A DNA stretch of 64,000 nucleotides from Pelecanus crispus (GCF_030463565.1 NC_134643.1:168808491-168872490); one strand, 5' to 3'; shown: positions 1 to 11,190, counted from the first letter of the stretch. Notes: generated from the sequence alone by a model not told the origin. Numbers and translations are program-made.

Positions 1-840
1 GACAGCACCCCCACCACACCCCCCGGAACCTCCCGGCAGCCCCGGGAAGGGCACCGGGACAGGGGGTGGGGGGTGCAGGAGGAGGGCAGCCCCGTCCCCA
101 GCGTCCTCCCTCCCGCCGGGCACCGGCCGGGCCCTGCATGGGGCCGCGGGCGTCCGTCGGCGTCTGGGCGGGGGGTCCCGGGGGCAGCGGTGCCGGGGGT
201 CCCGTCGGGTAGCGGTGCCGGGGGTCCCGTCGGGTAGCGGGGCGGGCGGTCCTGGCGGGCAGCGGTGCCGGGGGTCCCGTCGGGCAGCGGTGCCGGGGGT
301 CCCGGGGGCAGCGGTGCCGGGGGTCCCGTCGGGTAGCGGGGCGGGCGGTCCTGGCGGGCAGCGGGGCCGGGGGTCCCGGGGGCAGCGGGGCGGGGGGTCC
401 CGTCGGGCAGCAGGGCGGGGGGTCCCGGGGGCAGCGGGGCGGGGGGTCCCGTCGGGCAGCAGGGCGGGGGGTCCCGGGGGCAGCGGGGCCGGGGGACCCG
501 TCGGGTAGCGGGGCCGGGCCGAAGCCGTCGGGGCTCGCTTTTCCCCGGGGAGGGCGGGTGTGTGTGCGGCGGGGGGGGGGGGTAGGGGTGGGGGGCAGCC
601 GGCCCGGCCTGCCCCGGGAAGGGGGTTGCTTTCCCGCCGGGAGCGGCGGTTCCCACCTGCTCGTAGGAGCGTTGGGAGCCCGCGATAAGGAGATAAAAGC
701 AGGGAGCGGGCGGGGGGGAGGCCGGTGGTTGCTGCTGATGGGGCGAAATGGCAGCAGCCTGCTAAATACCGTCAAAACAGCTCGGGGAGGGTAAAAAGCC
801 ACCCCCACTCGCGCACTCCTATCGATGGTATCCACGCGGA
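1..840. other. CpG-rich island at the left window edge
   Basis: Very GC-rich with frequent CG, containing the 24/25-bp minisatellite. Open frames here (for example 215-508) are low-complexity Gly/Arg/Ala translations of that repeat and have no start context or family signature. It may be the flank of a CpG-island gene to the left; SOX21 is the expected neighbour by synteny but no HMG-box is in the window. Confidence 0.5.
175..517. repeat. Minisatellite, alternating 24/25-bp units, about 14 copies
   Basis: The unit pattern is GGTCCCGTCGGGTAGCGGGGC and close variants. The anchor T of GGTCCCG recurs at 176, 200, 225, 250, 275, 300, 324, 349, 374, 398, 423, 447, 472. Units with CCCGTCGGG are 25 bp and units with CCCGGGGGC are 24 bp. 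The G-rich strand is +. Confidence 0.93.
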
Positions 841-845
841 GCAGC

Positions 846-864
846 GGGGGGGGGGGGGGGGGGG
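846..864. repeat. Poly(G) run, 19 G
   Basis: Uninterrupted G homopolymer at the right edge of the CpG-rich island. Length may be unreliable in assembly. Confidence 0.9.
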
Positions 865-899
865 AAGGCTATTAACGCAGGAAAAGGATCCCTGGAAGA

Positions 900-1600
900 G
901 AAGAATATGTGCTGGGATTGTTCAACTTTTAATAAGTTTTAGGACTAATTCCAAAACCAGCAATGATTCCCGATCAAATTATTCCTCTGGAAATGCTTCT
1001 ACACGTTCTTTTTATTAAGATTTCTTTGGCTGCCAGAAATGAAATATGAGACGCACCAGATAGAAAGTAAAGGAAGGCCAGAGCAAATTCTTATAAGCCT
1101 TCTTTTTTCTTTATTCTTTTTTTTTCTTTTTCTTTTTTTTTTTTTTTTTGGAGGGGAAGGAGGCGGGAGCGGAGGATGGAGCCAGGGAAATGACAAGTTA
1201 TCTAACCCAGCTCTCATTCAGGTGCCTTTACAATATGAATTCATCCTCCTGGCCTTAACAGCGAGGCGGCTTTCTAGCACATCCCAGACTTTGACTCGAG
1301 GAATTTGACTCGCCCTCTTTTTTTGCTCAGGGGCTGAAGCCGGGCTCGGTGCACTTGTTGGGAGCTATTTTCTCCTCGGCGGAGTCAGAGACCAAATTAG
1401 TCACCGCTCCTTTGTTTAGATGCTGCAGTCCGTCTTTCTCCCGTGCCACGCTGGAGGAGGACTTCCCTGGGCTCTATGGGACAAGCCACTTCCCCTTCCC
1501 TAGTTGTAGGGTATTTTTGACACGCGTGAACAGCAAATGCTGATCCCGAGTGCCGGAGAGCTTCGGTAGAGGCTGCTCATTTATTTCGGACTGCAGAAGA
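900..1600. other. Non-coding stretch with T/C-rich tract
   Basis: The sequence drops from GC-rich to mixed. A pyrimidine tract of T with scattered C runs at about 1099-1150. No gene or repeat family is recognised. Confidence 0.5.
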
Positions 1601-1850
1601 GCTTACCTCTCCGGGAAAAAAGGGTGTCTATTAACTGTTTATTAATGCGTCTTAATAACCCAAATTACCTCAATAGCATAGAGCTCGGGAGTAAGAACCA
1701 TTAAATCTGTTCATGTTTTAAGAGGGATCAGCCTGAACAGAAATCAATTAGCACCGCAGACAAAAAACAAGCCCTTCTTAAGACAAGTGACACCGCATTT
1801 TCAACATACTTCGGGAGTTAATCGGTAGCGCCGATCCTGTTTCTTCCCGT
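1600..1850. promoter_or_regulatory. Candidate conserved non-coding element
   Basis: An AT-rich, repeat-free block wedged between two CpG-rich islands, with several TTAAT/ATTA cores (TATTAATGCGTCTTAATAAC, AATTAGC, GTTAATCGG). This is inferred from composition and motif density only; conservation was not tested. Confidence 0.3.
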
Positions 1851-3200
1851 GTTCAAACATTTCGGCGTGACGAGGCGCGGGCGCCCGTCAGCCGCCTCAC
1901 GTTGGGCAAAGTCCCCATCACCAGCAAGGAGGGACGGCTCCTCCGCCGCCCGTTTCACGCCTGCTGAGGAAACCCCACGCCACAGGTTGGGGCGTGCAAG
2001 CAGAGTTTGGGCTGGGGTACATGCCCCTCCGCATCCCACCTGTGGCCCCGGCTGGGCGTCCCGGGGGGAGGCGGCCCCACGGCGGCTGCCGCCTGCCCGC
2101 CCCGCCGGGGCTGGGCACGGGCTCGGGGACCGGCCCGTCGCTCCTCGCCGCGGCTCCCGGCGCCGTTTGCTCGGGAGCAGGTGAAAGCCTGGCAGGGCCG
2201 GGCGCCTCCCCCTCTGCCCTTCCCCGGGCCAGCCCGGCGGGGCGGCTGCGGGCCTGTGTCCCGTCCAGACGGGGCTGGCAGCCGGACCCCCCCCCCCGCC
2301 CCGCTCCTCCAGCCTTCCCCGGCTCTGGCAGAGCGGCTGCCCGGGCTGCGCCAGCCTGAGTGCGTGTGTCCCCCCCGCACGACCCTCCCGGCCCCCCGCA
2401 GCGGCTGCAGGTAGTGCCGCCGGCCGTGCATCGCTCCCGACGCGGCCCGATGCTGTACTAGAGCCCCGGTGCCTCCCTCTGTCCCCCCGGTGCCTCCCCG
2501 TGTCCCCTCAGTGCCTCCCCCTGTTCCCCTCGTGCCTCCCCCTGTCCCCCTGTTCCTCCTCCTGTCCCCCCTGTGCCTCCCCCTGTCCCCTCCGTGCCTC
2601 CCTCTGTCCCCCCGGTGCCTCCCTGTGTCCCCCTGTGCCTCCCCCTGTCCCCTCCGTGCCTCCCCCTGTTCCGCCTGTGCCTCCTCCTGTCCCCCCCGTG
2701 CCTCCCCCTGTTCCCCCCGTGCCTCCCCCTGTCCCCTCCGTGCCTCCCCCTGTCCCCTCCGTGCCTCCTCCTGTCCCCCCCGTGCCTCCCCCTGTTCCCC
2801 CCGTGCCTCCCCCTGTCCCCCCTGTGCCTCCTCCTGTCCCCCCCCGTGCCTCCTCCTGTCCCCGCCGTGCCTCCCCCTGGTCCCTCCCGCGTCTCCCCGG
2901 TGCCTCCGTGCCAGCCCCGGTCCCGCGAAGGGCACCCCGGGGACAGACCGTGCGGCCCCGGGAATTTAGGGGGGCGTCGGGGGAAGCCGAGGACAGAGCT
3001 CCGTGGGTCTTTGCCTCGCTCCACCCGCCGTGGGGACCGCTGGGTGTCTCGGGGGTGCAATCAGCACCGCGGGGGCCCGCCTTCCCGGTGCCGTTCCGTA
3101 CTGGGGTGCTGAGCCCACCCACACCCCCACCCCGGGGGGTACCGCGCTGCCCCGAGCTGGAACCGACAAACCCACTCTCCTTCGGGGGCTGCAGCCAGCA
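1850..3200. other. CpG-rich island including a 21-bp minisatellite
   Basis: GC-rich throughout. 1850-2440 is CpG-dense; 2460-2890 is a C/T repeat; the rest is GC-rich unique DNA. Long open frames on both strands (up to 326 codons on the minus strand) arise because the 21-bp unit has no stops, and they are not supported as genes. Confidence 0.5.
2468..2885. repeat. 21-bp pyrimidine-rich minisatellite, about 20 copies
   Basis: The unit is GTGCCTCCCCCTGTCCCCTC and variants, on the + strand. Since 21 is divisible by 3, every frame reads as a 7-residue repeat (for example PPPVPSV or CLPLSPR), which explains the stacked open frames. The minus strand is G-rich and could form G-quadruplexes. Confidence 0.93.
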
Positions 3201-4120
3201 TGGGTTTGATTTATTTTCTCAGGGGGAAAAAAAAAAACAAAACAAAACAAAACCAAAAAAACAACCCTGGAAGGGAGGACACACACCTGTGGGCTCACTC
3301 CCCCTCGGGACCTGTCAACGATTTTAATAGCTAAAGTCAACGTGGCAACCTAAAACAGGGGGAGCGGGTCAGGAAAACCCTGCTACGGCTTCCTGGCCAC
3401 AGCTCCTCGGATCTGCTGGGGCTCCCCGCAGGCCTGACCCCCCCACCGGCAGCCTCTCGCCTGCCTACAGGCACCTGGGCCCCCAAGTCAGGCAACCCCG
3501 AGGCACACCCCATAGCCCCTATGCTCCCCGCCTTTGCTCCTGCCTGGCAGAGTACCTCTTCCCCAGGAATGGGTCTCAGCTCCTGGCTGTGCCTCTCCTA
3601 GGAAGGATTTCCACCTCCTGCTCCCGGTCTGACCTACCTGGCCATGGGGCAGCAGAGGTGAGGGCTCTGCTCCCGCCGGGGCACTTTGGGGGCTGGAGGG
3701 TGAGATCCCTAGAGACAGGAGGTGGAAAAGCTTAGAGGGGTTGGAGGGGTGTCGCAGGATTCTGCTCCACGGGTGCTTTACTTAAATATCTCATATTAGG
3801 TACTTAGGGGGTAAAAGGCAGAGGTTCAGCACGCAGAGCTCCAGTCGAAACCGAAGCTCTGGGTGAAAAAAGTGATTTCAGGCTCTGATGCTCAGCTTCA
3901 AATAGAAGCCTGGCTACAGCCTAGGGACAACTACAGGAGATGGACATGAGACACATCTGTTTGTTGGGAGCCTCCTTTGCAAATCCCAGCGTGGGCATTC
4001 AGCGGGGTTTGTGCAAGTGCACGGTCAGCCCCGCGGGACTCCATCGCCAGCTTCGACCCCCTGACTTTCGAGTACTGCTGAGCCAATTTCTTGAATGCGT
4101 GTTCTCGGGTGTCACTGGGC
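3200..4120. other. Intergenic stretch, no gene seen
   Basis: A/C-rich low complexity at about 3228-3265, then unique DNA of mixed composition. Short open frames only. Confidence 0.5.
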
Positions 4121-4124
4121 GATG

Positions 4125-4520
4125 ACATTTCATTAAAACCTGCTGTAATTGCCCAAGTCCGGCTGGTGGTTTGGGCTATGGTCATTTCTTGACCAGCATT
4201 TCTTGACCTCATTACTATAATTACTGAAGAATAAAGGTATGTTTGAAATTTGTTTTTATGGCCTGAATATTCTGCATACAGGATAAATAATATTTGCTTT
4301 TGCATCTCATCAGCTAAATTTAATAATTAGCAAGCCAGCATTCAAATAGCCCAGGAACCGGTACTGCTGGCCGATATTTACCAAAACATTTTGTATAAAC
4401 AATGTCCATTCGTACGTATCCGCACAAATCAAATGATATTGTCACATCCAGATTATTTTATTAAAAATCAGCAACAGTAATATTGGTATTTTACTGTATT
4501 TTGAACATATTCCTAGCAAT
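4125..4520. promoter_or_regulatory. Candidate conserved non-coding element
   Basis: Repeat-free AT-rich block with homeodomain-type cores (CATTAAAAC, CTGTAATTGCC, ATAATTACTG, TTAATAATTAGC) and a SOX-like AACAATG at about 4400. It has the look of developmental-enhancer DNA; conservation not tested. Confidence 0.35.
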
Positions 4521-5540
4521 TTAAACAGAAAAAGTCCCAAATGTAAAAGTAATCAGAAAGCAACTGCATCAGGTTTATACTGGTCACAGATAAAAGACAC
4601 TGGGGAAAATCCAGACCACACTAAGGAGAATGACATCTCTACCATGGATTCCACTAGGACCAGGCTTTTACCCAACTTTTTTTTTTCGTTGATGCTTTGC
4701 AATAAATTAATTAGTTTCTGGGCTCCAAACTCTTCAGAGGGTCATAAATCCTGATGAAAACATGCTCCCTCTTGAAGTTGCACCTGGATCACTTATAGGA
4801 ACATTTTTTTAAAATTCATGTAAAAGTTCCTTTCTGGTTAATAAAGTGAAAAGTTGAAGAGGATAGCGGATTACATGAAAATTTAGACTGTCATTTACAT
4901 CTCATAAGTATTCTTGAGAATGCTCTTTTTCTGACATGAGATAAGGACAAACTTACCTCCTGGATGACCGACTAGGACACGTTATTTAAAGATCACTAAT
5001 CAAAAGAATTGCTGAAGACATATTTACAGGGTTTTTTTTCTGATTTATTTGCTCTGAAATCCTCAATAGCAATTTTTATTACATCGAATGAGATGTACCC
5101 AAGGCAAGTTCCCTCTACACAGGCAGAATATTTCACCTCTAGCTTGTAACCAAGAAAAAGATCTCTTACTCTTGAAGGATTCAGGTATAAGATTGTGGGG
5201 TTTTAGGGAAAGGGTACTCTTTATGAGGCACTGGTTTTGTAGGTATTGCTCCCATAGGACTGGTTAAGTTTTTGTCAGTCTCCAAAACCCACACTTAAAA
5301 GAAAGCATGAATTCTCTCTTGTGCTACCTTTCTATAAATTGAAAAGAGGGGAGTTAAGTCACCTACTAAAACATTTATTTATGATCAGCTGTGGAGAAGT
5401 AATGATAACCTCAGAGCAAGTCTGTGTTAGCCAGGTATTATAATACTTCTGACGAATACGCCTGTCACCTGGGAGCACACCACAAAGCTCCGATAGAGCC
5501 GAACATCTAGTAGAAAACTAATACCAGTTGCAGCTGCAAG
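4520..5540. other. AT-rich unique DNA, nothing recognised
   Basis: No long open frame, no repeat family and no RNA gene identified. Confidence 0.5.
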
Positions 5541-5559
5541 ATGAGCCAATATCCCACCT

Positions 5560-6470
5560 CGCTAAACACTTCCTGTTGACGGCAGAAGATATTCCAACTA
5601 ACCTCCTCCCTTGGACATGCCACCTGTGCTTACTCTCTCAAGGTTTTCCATCCAGCTCTTTCAAGTTCTGGCCCATGGTTTGTTCTCATCCTTTTCAAAC
5701 TCTCAGCTGCCTCTGACACCTGCAGCCACTCTCTTCAGCATTTTTTTTTTTTTCCGGGCTTTTTTTTGAGATCTTTTCCAGATCTGTTTCTTCCAGCTCA
5801 AGGATGTGACGACTCTCTTATGCTGCTCACACTGTCTTTTAGCTATGTCCCAAAGACTTGCCTCTTTCACCCTCTCTTTCCCTTACCTCTCCCTTCCCTG
5901 GTGACTCTAGAGAAGAAGGTGGCTTCATCTATCACCTTCACTGTGACAGCACAGAATATCCCTCTTCGCTTGGGTTCTGCCTTTGTAGTCATCTTCAGAA
6001 TGTCTTATCTTCATGTTTTTTAACATACCAGCATTAATTCAGCATAGCTCAGAGTGAACCCCTAGTTTCTCAGTCTCCTATCAACATCTCTGAGCCTTGA
6101 CCTTCCCTTACTGTCCTCTAAACCAAACCCCCCTCAAGTCTTACATAATTTGGGTTAATGTAAACTCCTTTGACAAATATTGTCTGTCCATCTTCTCTCT
6201 ACCCTTTTATAGCTATGCATGGGTCTCCTTCACCCACGTGACCACCTCCTGCTCTGCCTTCCTCCTCTGCGCCCCTTTCCCCCGCACAGCTTTCAACAGT
6301 TTCAACACAACTGTTATACTAGCATTGACAACTGCGTGTCTTACTCCAACTTATTCTTTAACTACGGTGTTGCTTTTGATACCATCTTCGTGGTCCATTC
6401 ATTCAGCTTCCCTCTCAAGCACCTCCAGCTTTGCCTAGTTCTCTGTGTAAGGAGCTTCCTATGAGGTTAG
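5560..6470 (+). other. C/T-rich tract, possible relic of an ancient LINE
   Basis: About 900 bp with a marked pyrimidine bias on +. One frame near 5694-5741 reads KLSAASDTCSHSL, faintly like the LSAAFDTVDHSLL block of L2/CR1-type reverse transcriptases. The text near 6155-6195 (TAATGTAAACTCCTTTGAC) recalls old LINE/SINE 3' ends. Frames are broken and identity is weak. Confidence 0.25.
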
Positions 6471-8935
6471 TTGTGTAGTGTACCTCTCCTAATCTTTCCT
6501 TAATGTTGACCTCTCCAACTGCACTGGCAAAACACTCAACAAAATCAAGGCAGTTGGTGGGCTGGATGGCTGCTTATTCTGATACGAGTGGTGATTCTAC
6601 CCTTTCCTCATCCAGTTTGCATGTTGAATTACCTGTTGTCTTCTGTCACACACTAGGCTTGTTCACTCTCCAGTCCCGGGAAAGTATCTCAGGCTGCATG
6701 CACAGCAGAGCTGGCTGAAGAGCACAGTTTTCTTTCATCAAGACTTAAAATAAACATACATTCACACATGCACACGATTTATTTTATATACATTTATATA
6801 TACCTTTCATTTCAGTAAAAAATATTTTTCCACAGCCTCAACATTTTTAGAGAAATAAATTCCTTTTAGAACACCAAAACTCAGTGTTTCCAAATAAAAT
6901 ACATACCTTGCATCTTGCAGTAGATGAAATAACTTCTTCAAGGCACTGTCACCAGGCGTCTGTGGAAGCTCCCAGAACATGTGGCTGTAAGACATTTCCA
7001 GCACCCAAACTGGCCCAGGACAGTCGACCCCAAGACATCACCCTAGAGCTTGGGCTCTGAATCCCAGCCCTGCCGCAGGCAGTGGGGAAGCTCATAAAGA
7101 CCAGTTATAGGGAGCCTAGGTTCGGGTCAGTGTTTTCAGGGCCGAATTCCAGGGAAAGTCTACCAGAGATACCTTCCAGGATTTCACACTAGGGACAAGT
7201 CTTCTCCAGGACACCACATAAGCTCTGTGGGGCCAACATTGATCTTATTCTGTATGAAGATATAGTATGAAACATGCTTGTAGCATGTTTGGACAAGTGG
7301 ACCACAAACGAAGTTCTGAGATGCAGTGCTGGACACAGACCATGAAAGGTCCATTCCCATTTCCAAGGGTAAGAAGTAACAGCTCCTTGCCAACTGAAGT
7401 CAAGATTATTTTGAATGGTTTCAAGGAATTCTGAACATGGACCTAAGTGCCAGCTCAAGTCCAAGGTTATTTTGCATCCCAGCTGTTTGGATATAAATGC
7501 TGGGATCAAGCACAGGCTTTAGGCAAACTCAAGAAAGCAGTGAGACAGAAAGCTGAGGATGCGTGAGATTCTTCTGATGGACCAATACACAAATGAAATA
7601 GATCCAGCTCTGATCTGAATGGGAGGCCATGTAGACACACAGCCGAGATCCTATCACATAGCCTGGGAATATGTACAGCATCGACAGATGCTGGAGGGGA
7701 AGGGGAGATAAAGCTCCCTTCAGCCCTTTAAGAAATCCACACTCACATAAGCAAATATTCCATCACTTTGACATTGTCGTTTCACTTGCTCCCCCTGGTT
7801 TATCACAACTTACACCTTGGTGGTTCTGCAGGATATAGCCATTTTCTACCTGTAGATTTTTAACAAATCCAGATGAAGATTCGCTCAGCAGTAAAGGTCA
7901 CAGTAATGAGCTCTTGTCGTCATGCTGCTACTCAAAGGAGCAGCATTCCCATGGAAGGCAGGGGCCTCCAAGGAAACACACACAGACCATATATGAAAGT
8001 TGGACTTACTTATGCAAATAGTTATATATGTAAATGGTTTTCATTAATATGTTGGTGTAAATAGCAATATCCAACTAGGATATTAATCTCATGGGTATTT
8101 CTAGGGTATGTTTGAATATAACAGCGATACAAAACAAAATACAAAAGCGTTAACATTACCTAAATATCGTATCTGAAGACTGAGCAAACTGTGTTACTTT
8201 TACTTTGTGTTCTTTACTCCTATCTGTTTATTTGTCATTACTTTTATCCCCCTTATTTGCACTGCTATTATTTTGAGCAATAGGAGTCATCACTGACATC
8301 AACAGGAGCAGGAAAGGTATAAGCAGGTGAAATGCACAGTGCTCCTCTTGGGACCCCGTATGGGTGACAATGTCCATGTGCTCCCCAAGCAGTTGCAGGC
8401 GAAGCAAGCTCGCATTTGCATGGGGTTGTGGATTATGGCTGGAAATAGGCCTAATTTTTGGAATTACGTTCAAGATCTGTCTGAAACTTTTCCTTGGGTT
8501 GCGATGCTCATCGTCTCTATGTCTGATTCATAGGACTGAGCTTGTGTTGGAGTCTTTCCCTCTGGAATCACCAGACTGGGTTTTCCCCCTATACCCAGCT
8601 GCCCATTTCCATAATAAAAGGCTGCGAGACCATCTTCCCTCAGCCAGATTTGCCTGAATTTGGCCAAAGAGATAAGCAGTTTTCAGGAAGGGACCACTAG
8701 AGAGCCCTACATAAGCACGCTGCCTGGTACTGCAACCTTTTCTCCTTTAGGAAACCAGCCTGGAAATCATCCTGTGTGTCCATGGGCTGAAAACTCTGCC
8801 AGGGATGGAAGAAGAAACACTCAGCAGTGATCTGGTTGAGCTTGAACAATTTTTTTTTTTTTTCTAATGGATTGTTTTAAAGCTGGCTCCTTTTGCCAGA
8901 ACTAGGCTGGAGACGAGTTTTTTAGGAGTAATACC
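6470..8935. other. Intergenic stretch, no gene seen
   Basis: Mixed unique DNA. A perfect octamer ATTTGCAT sits at 8414-8421. No open frame beyond about 106 codons and none with a family signature. Confidence 0.5.
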
Positions 8936-8939
8936 GGGA

Positions 8940-9745
8940 GATGTGTGGTGGGGCTGTTGCCCCCCGCGGGATGGCTGGCAGCACCTGGGCAGGATGAGGG
9001 CCAGGCCCTACAGCCCGCACTATCAGGCTGTGTCTGCTCACACCCCAAACCCAGGTGACCACATGGTTTCACCGAAATGCTACCGGGGCCGTGCCGGCTT
9101 CCCGGGAAGCCGGCTGTGCGTGGCAGGGCACGGGCAGGGACAGCCCCGCGGCTGGGGGGCTCAGCCCCACGGGTGGAGGACTCGGCCCCACGGCTCCGAG
9201 CTCAGCCCCACGGCTCAGGGATTCACGGGGGAGATGCCGGGGTGCCGGGAGGGAGGAGCTGAGTCCCGGCCACCCCCGGGACCGGGGGGCCCGGCGGGGC
9301 AGGGGCCCAGCCGGCAGCCGCCCCGACGGCTGCTGGCTCCCTCCCGGCTCTGCCCCCGGCCCTGCGTGTCCGTGGCAGGCAGGGAGGGGACGGCAGGGGC
9401 TCTCAGCCCCCGGGGTGAGGGGCTGCCTGGCTCTGGGTTTATGCTTAAACGCCGCACCGGCTCGGCGCGGGGGCAAAAATACCGAAAGGTGCATTCCGGT
9501 GCGGCTGGAGACGCGATTTGAAAAGGCGGACACGCGTGTCTGGGACGAGACTGCCCTTCTCCCCGCACCCCTTCCCCGCTGCAAGAACCAGAGCAGATCC
9601 GCCAAAGGGCTCGCCCATGCAGGCCCCCCCCCCCCCCCGGCGCCCCCCCACGCGTGGCAGCGCGGGGGCGATGCGGGGGCTGCGGGGCCGTGCAGCCGGG
9701 GCAGCGGCGGGGCCCGGGCTTCCACGGGCAGGGAGGTTCGCAGCC
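8940..9745. other. CpG-rich island
   Basis: GC-rich with many CG and poly(C) runs. Open frames in four frames (up to 244 codons) overlap each other and are typical of GC-rich DNA. It abuts the AT-rich block at 9745 abruptly. Promoter activity is possible but no exon is supported. Confidence 0.5.
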
Positions 9746-10150
9746 TAATGAACAGCCTTATCGTCGCTGGTATCTTTACAACTGCTTAGATGACTTTTTA
9801 ATTGTGGCTTAATGCGTTTAATTATGACAACTCTTCCCCATTTTCAAGTATGACGTGTTAATATTACAGATCATTAACATTGCTAAATTACTGTAATGAC
9901 ACAGAGTCCTCAGTGTCCCAGTTAGACGGGAAAAAAAGACCCGCTCTTCTCATTTGGCTCTTTTGTTATCCGCCTTATAGGAAATTCATGCACGATTCTC
10001 GAGTCTTTAAAGCATGTAGGAGAGGCTGCTGCTGCTGCACCCTCCTTATTAAATTATTGGTAGAGAAAATCCCCCCATGTACAACTTCCCGAGCCCGAGC
10101 CGGCACGGGAGCTAATGTTGTCTTTCTAATATCCACTTCATCAATGCAAA
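9745..10150. promoter_or_regulatory. Candidate conserved non-coding element (homeodomain-rich)
   Basis: Begins sharply at the island edge. It has a dense cluster of homeodomain cores: TAATTG at 9799-9804, CTTAATG at 9809-9814, TAATTA at 9819-9824, then GTTAATATTAC and CATTAAC. It is repeat-free. This is one of the more enhancer-like stretches in the window; conservation not tested. Confidence 0.4.
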
Positions 10151-10184
10151 AGTTGGAAAGCCTCGGCTCTTGAGCGGGTCCCGT

Positions 10185-10201
10185 CCCCCCCCCCCCCCCC
10201 C
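10185..10201. repeat. Poly(C) run, 17 C
   Basis: Homopolymer separating two AT-rich blocks. Confidence 0.9.
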
Positions 10202-10204
10202 GCC

Positions 10205-10530
10205 TCCCCTCGTTCATAATTAGAGCAGACCGTATTTAACATCTGCAAAATAGTCATGCTTATAAGGAATGAGAAATGCGAGATGTTCCATTCTGTTTGC
10301 AATGGTTAGACCGTTTTAATCTCTTAACTTCAATATATGTCCTCTAGCAGGCTATACTTCTTGGATTTCATTTTTAGATCCTTAAGGCTGCATATATCTG
10401 TCAAACAAGACATAATGAATTTAAAGTGCTAATGCCTAGAAGACCAGAAAAAAACATTGAAATATATCCTCGGTTGATTAAATTACCACCTCTAGCTACT
10501 TTACCTCCTTATGTCCAAACAGATTTCCCT
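10205..10530. promoter_or_regulatory. Candidate conserved non-coding element
   Basis: Repeat-free AT-rich block with CATAATTAGAG, a tandem of TTTAATC-type cores and CATAATGAATTTAAAG. It continues as an open frame on + into the next GC-rich island, but there is no protein family match. Confidence 0.35.
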
Positions 10531-10779
10531 TTTTACTTACCAAGTACCGGATCTGGGAGATGTGGAAGATGCAATTTCATGGTAAAAAAAAAAACAAAAC
10601 AAACCCAAAACCCCCAAAAATGCAAACCAACCAAACTCCCCCCAAAAACCCAGCCCACGCACGGGTATTTGGACAAGTACATTTTTTTCTTTAAACACCT
10701 TTTCAGATACGTGCCTACACGGTGGGACTTGCCACTGGCTGGAGGTGTTTTTCAATTGCACCCAAGCCTCGGGGTAACC

Positions 10780-11115
10780 CTCGGGTGTGAGCCAGCGACT
10801 TCCCCGCGCTCTCCCCCACACCGAAAGCCTTGGGGAAACCGGGGGGGGGGACGGGACGGGGCGAGACCCAGGCGAACCCGACGGCGGGCAGCGGGAGCGG
10901 AGCCTCCCCCTGCCCGGCACCCCCTGCCCCCGCCCCGGGGGCTCCCCCTGCTCCCCCGCCGCCGCTGCGGAGCGGGGCGGCCCGGGGAGGGGGGGGGGGT
11001 GCGGCCCGAGGGGAACGGGGGGGATCCCCGGCCCCGAGGGTGCCGCGCATCTGCGAGGGACCGGCGAGGCTGGGGAGAGCGGGGACGGAGGGAAGGCGAA
11101 CAGATTTGTCGCGCT
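10780..11115. other. CpG-rich island (short)
   Basis: GC-rich with G-runs at about 10842-10850 and 10990-10999. Overlapping open frames on both strands; none is recognised as a gene. Confidence 0.45.
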
Positions 11116-11190
11116 TTGAAATGAAACGTTATAATCCCTCCAACAATCCTGTTGACTGTGAGCTCTAGCGCCCGGGAGTACGACACGGGG

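Noticed and set aside
175-517. CRISPR-like array
   Set aside because: Tandem 24/25-bp units without unique spacers; a GC-rich minisatellite in a vertebrate genome.
1-900. SOX21 coding exon at the left edge
   Set aside because: Looked for the SOX HMG-box (RPMNAFMVWSR) in all frames; it is not in the window.
1955-2935. 326-codon minus-strand frame
   Set aside because: Mostly the stop-free 21-bp minisatellite; the same bases are open in the other frames.
8983-9000. REST/NRSE-like site (CAGCACCTGGGCAGG)
   Set aside because: The left half fits but the right half is out of register with the canonical spacing.
9055-9789. 244-codon + frame in the 9-kb CpG island
   Set aside because: Four overlapping frames on both strands, low-complexity Gly/Pro/Arg. 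No signature.
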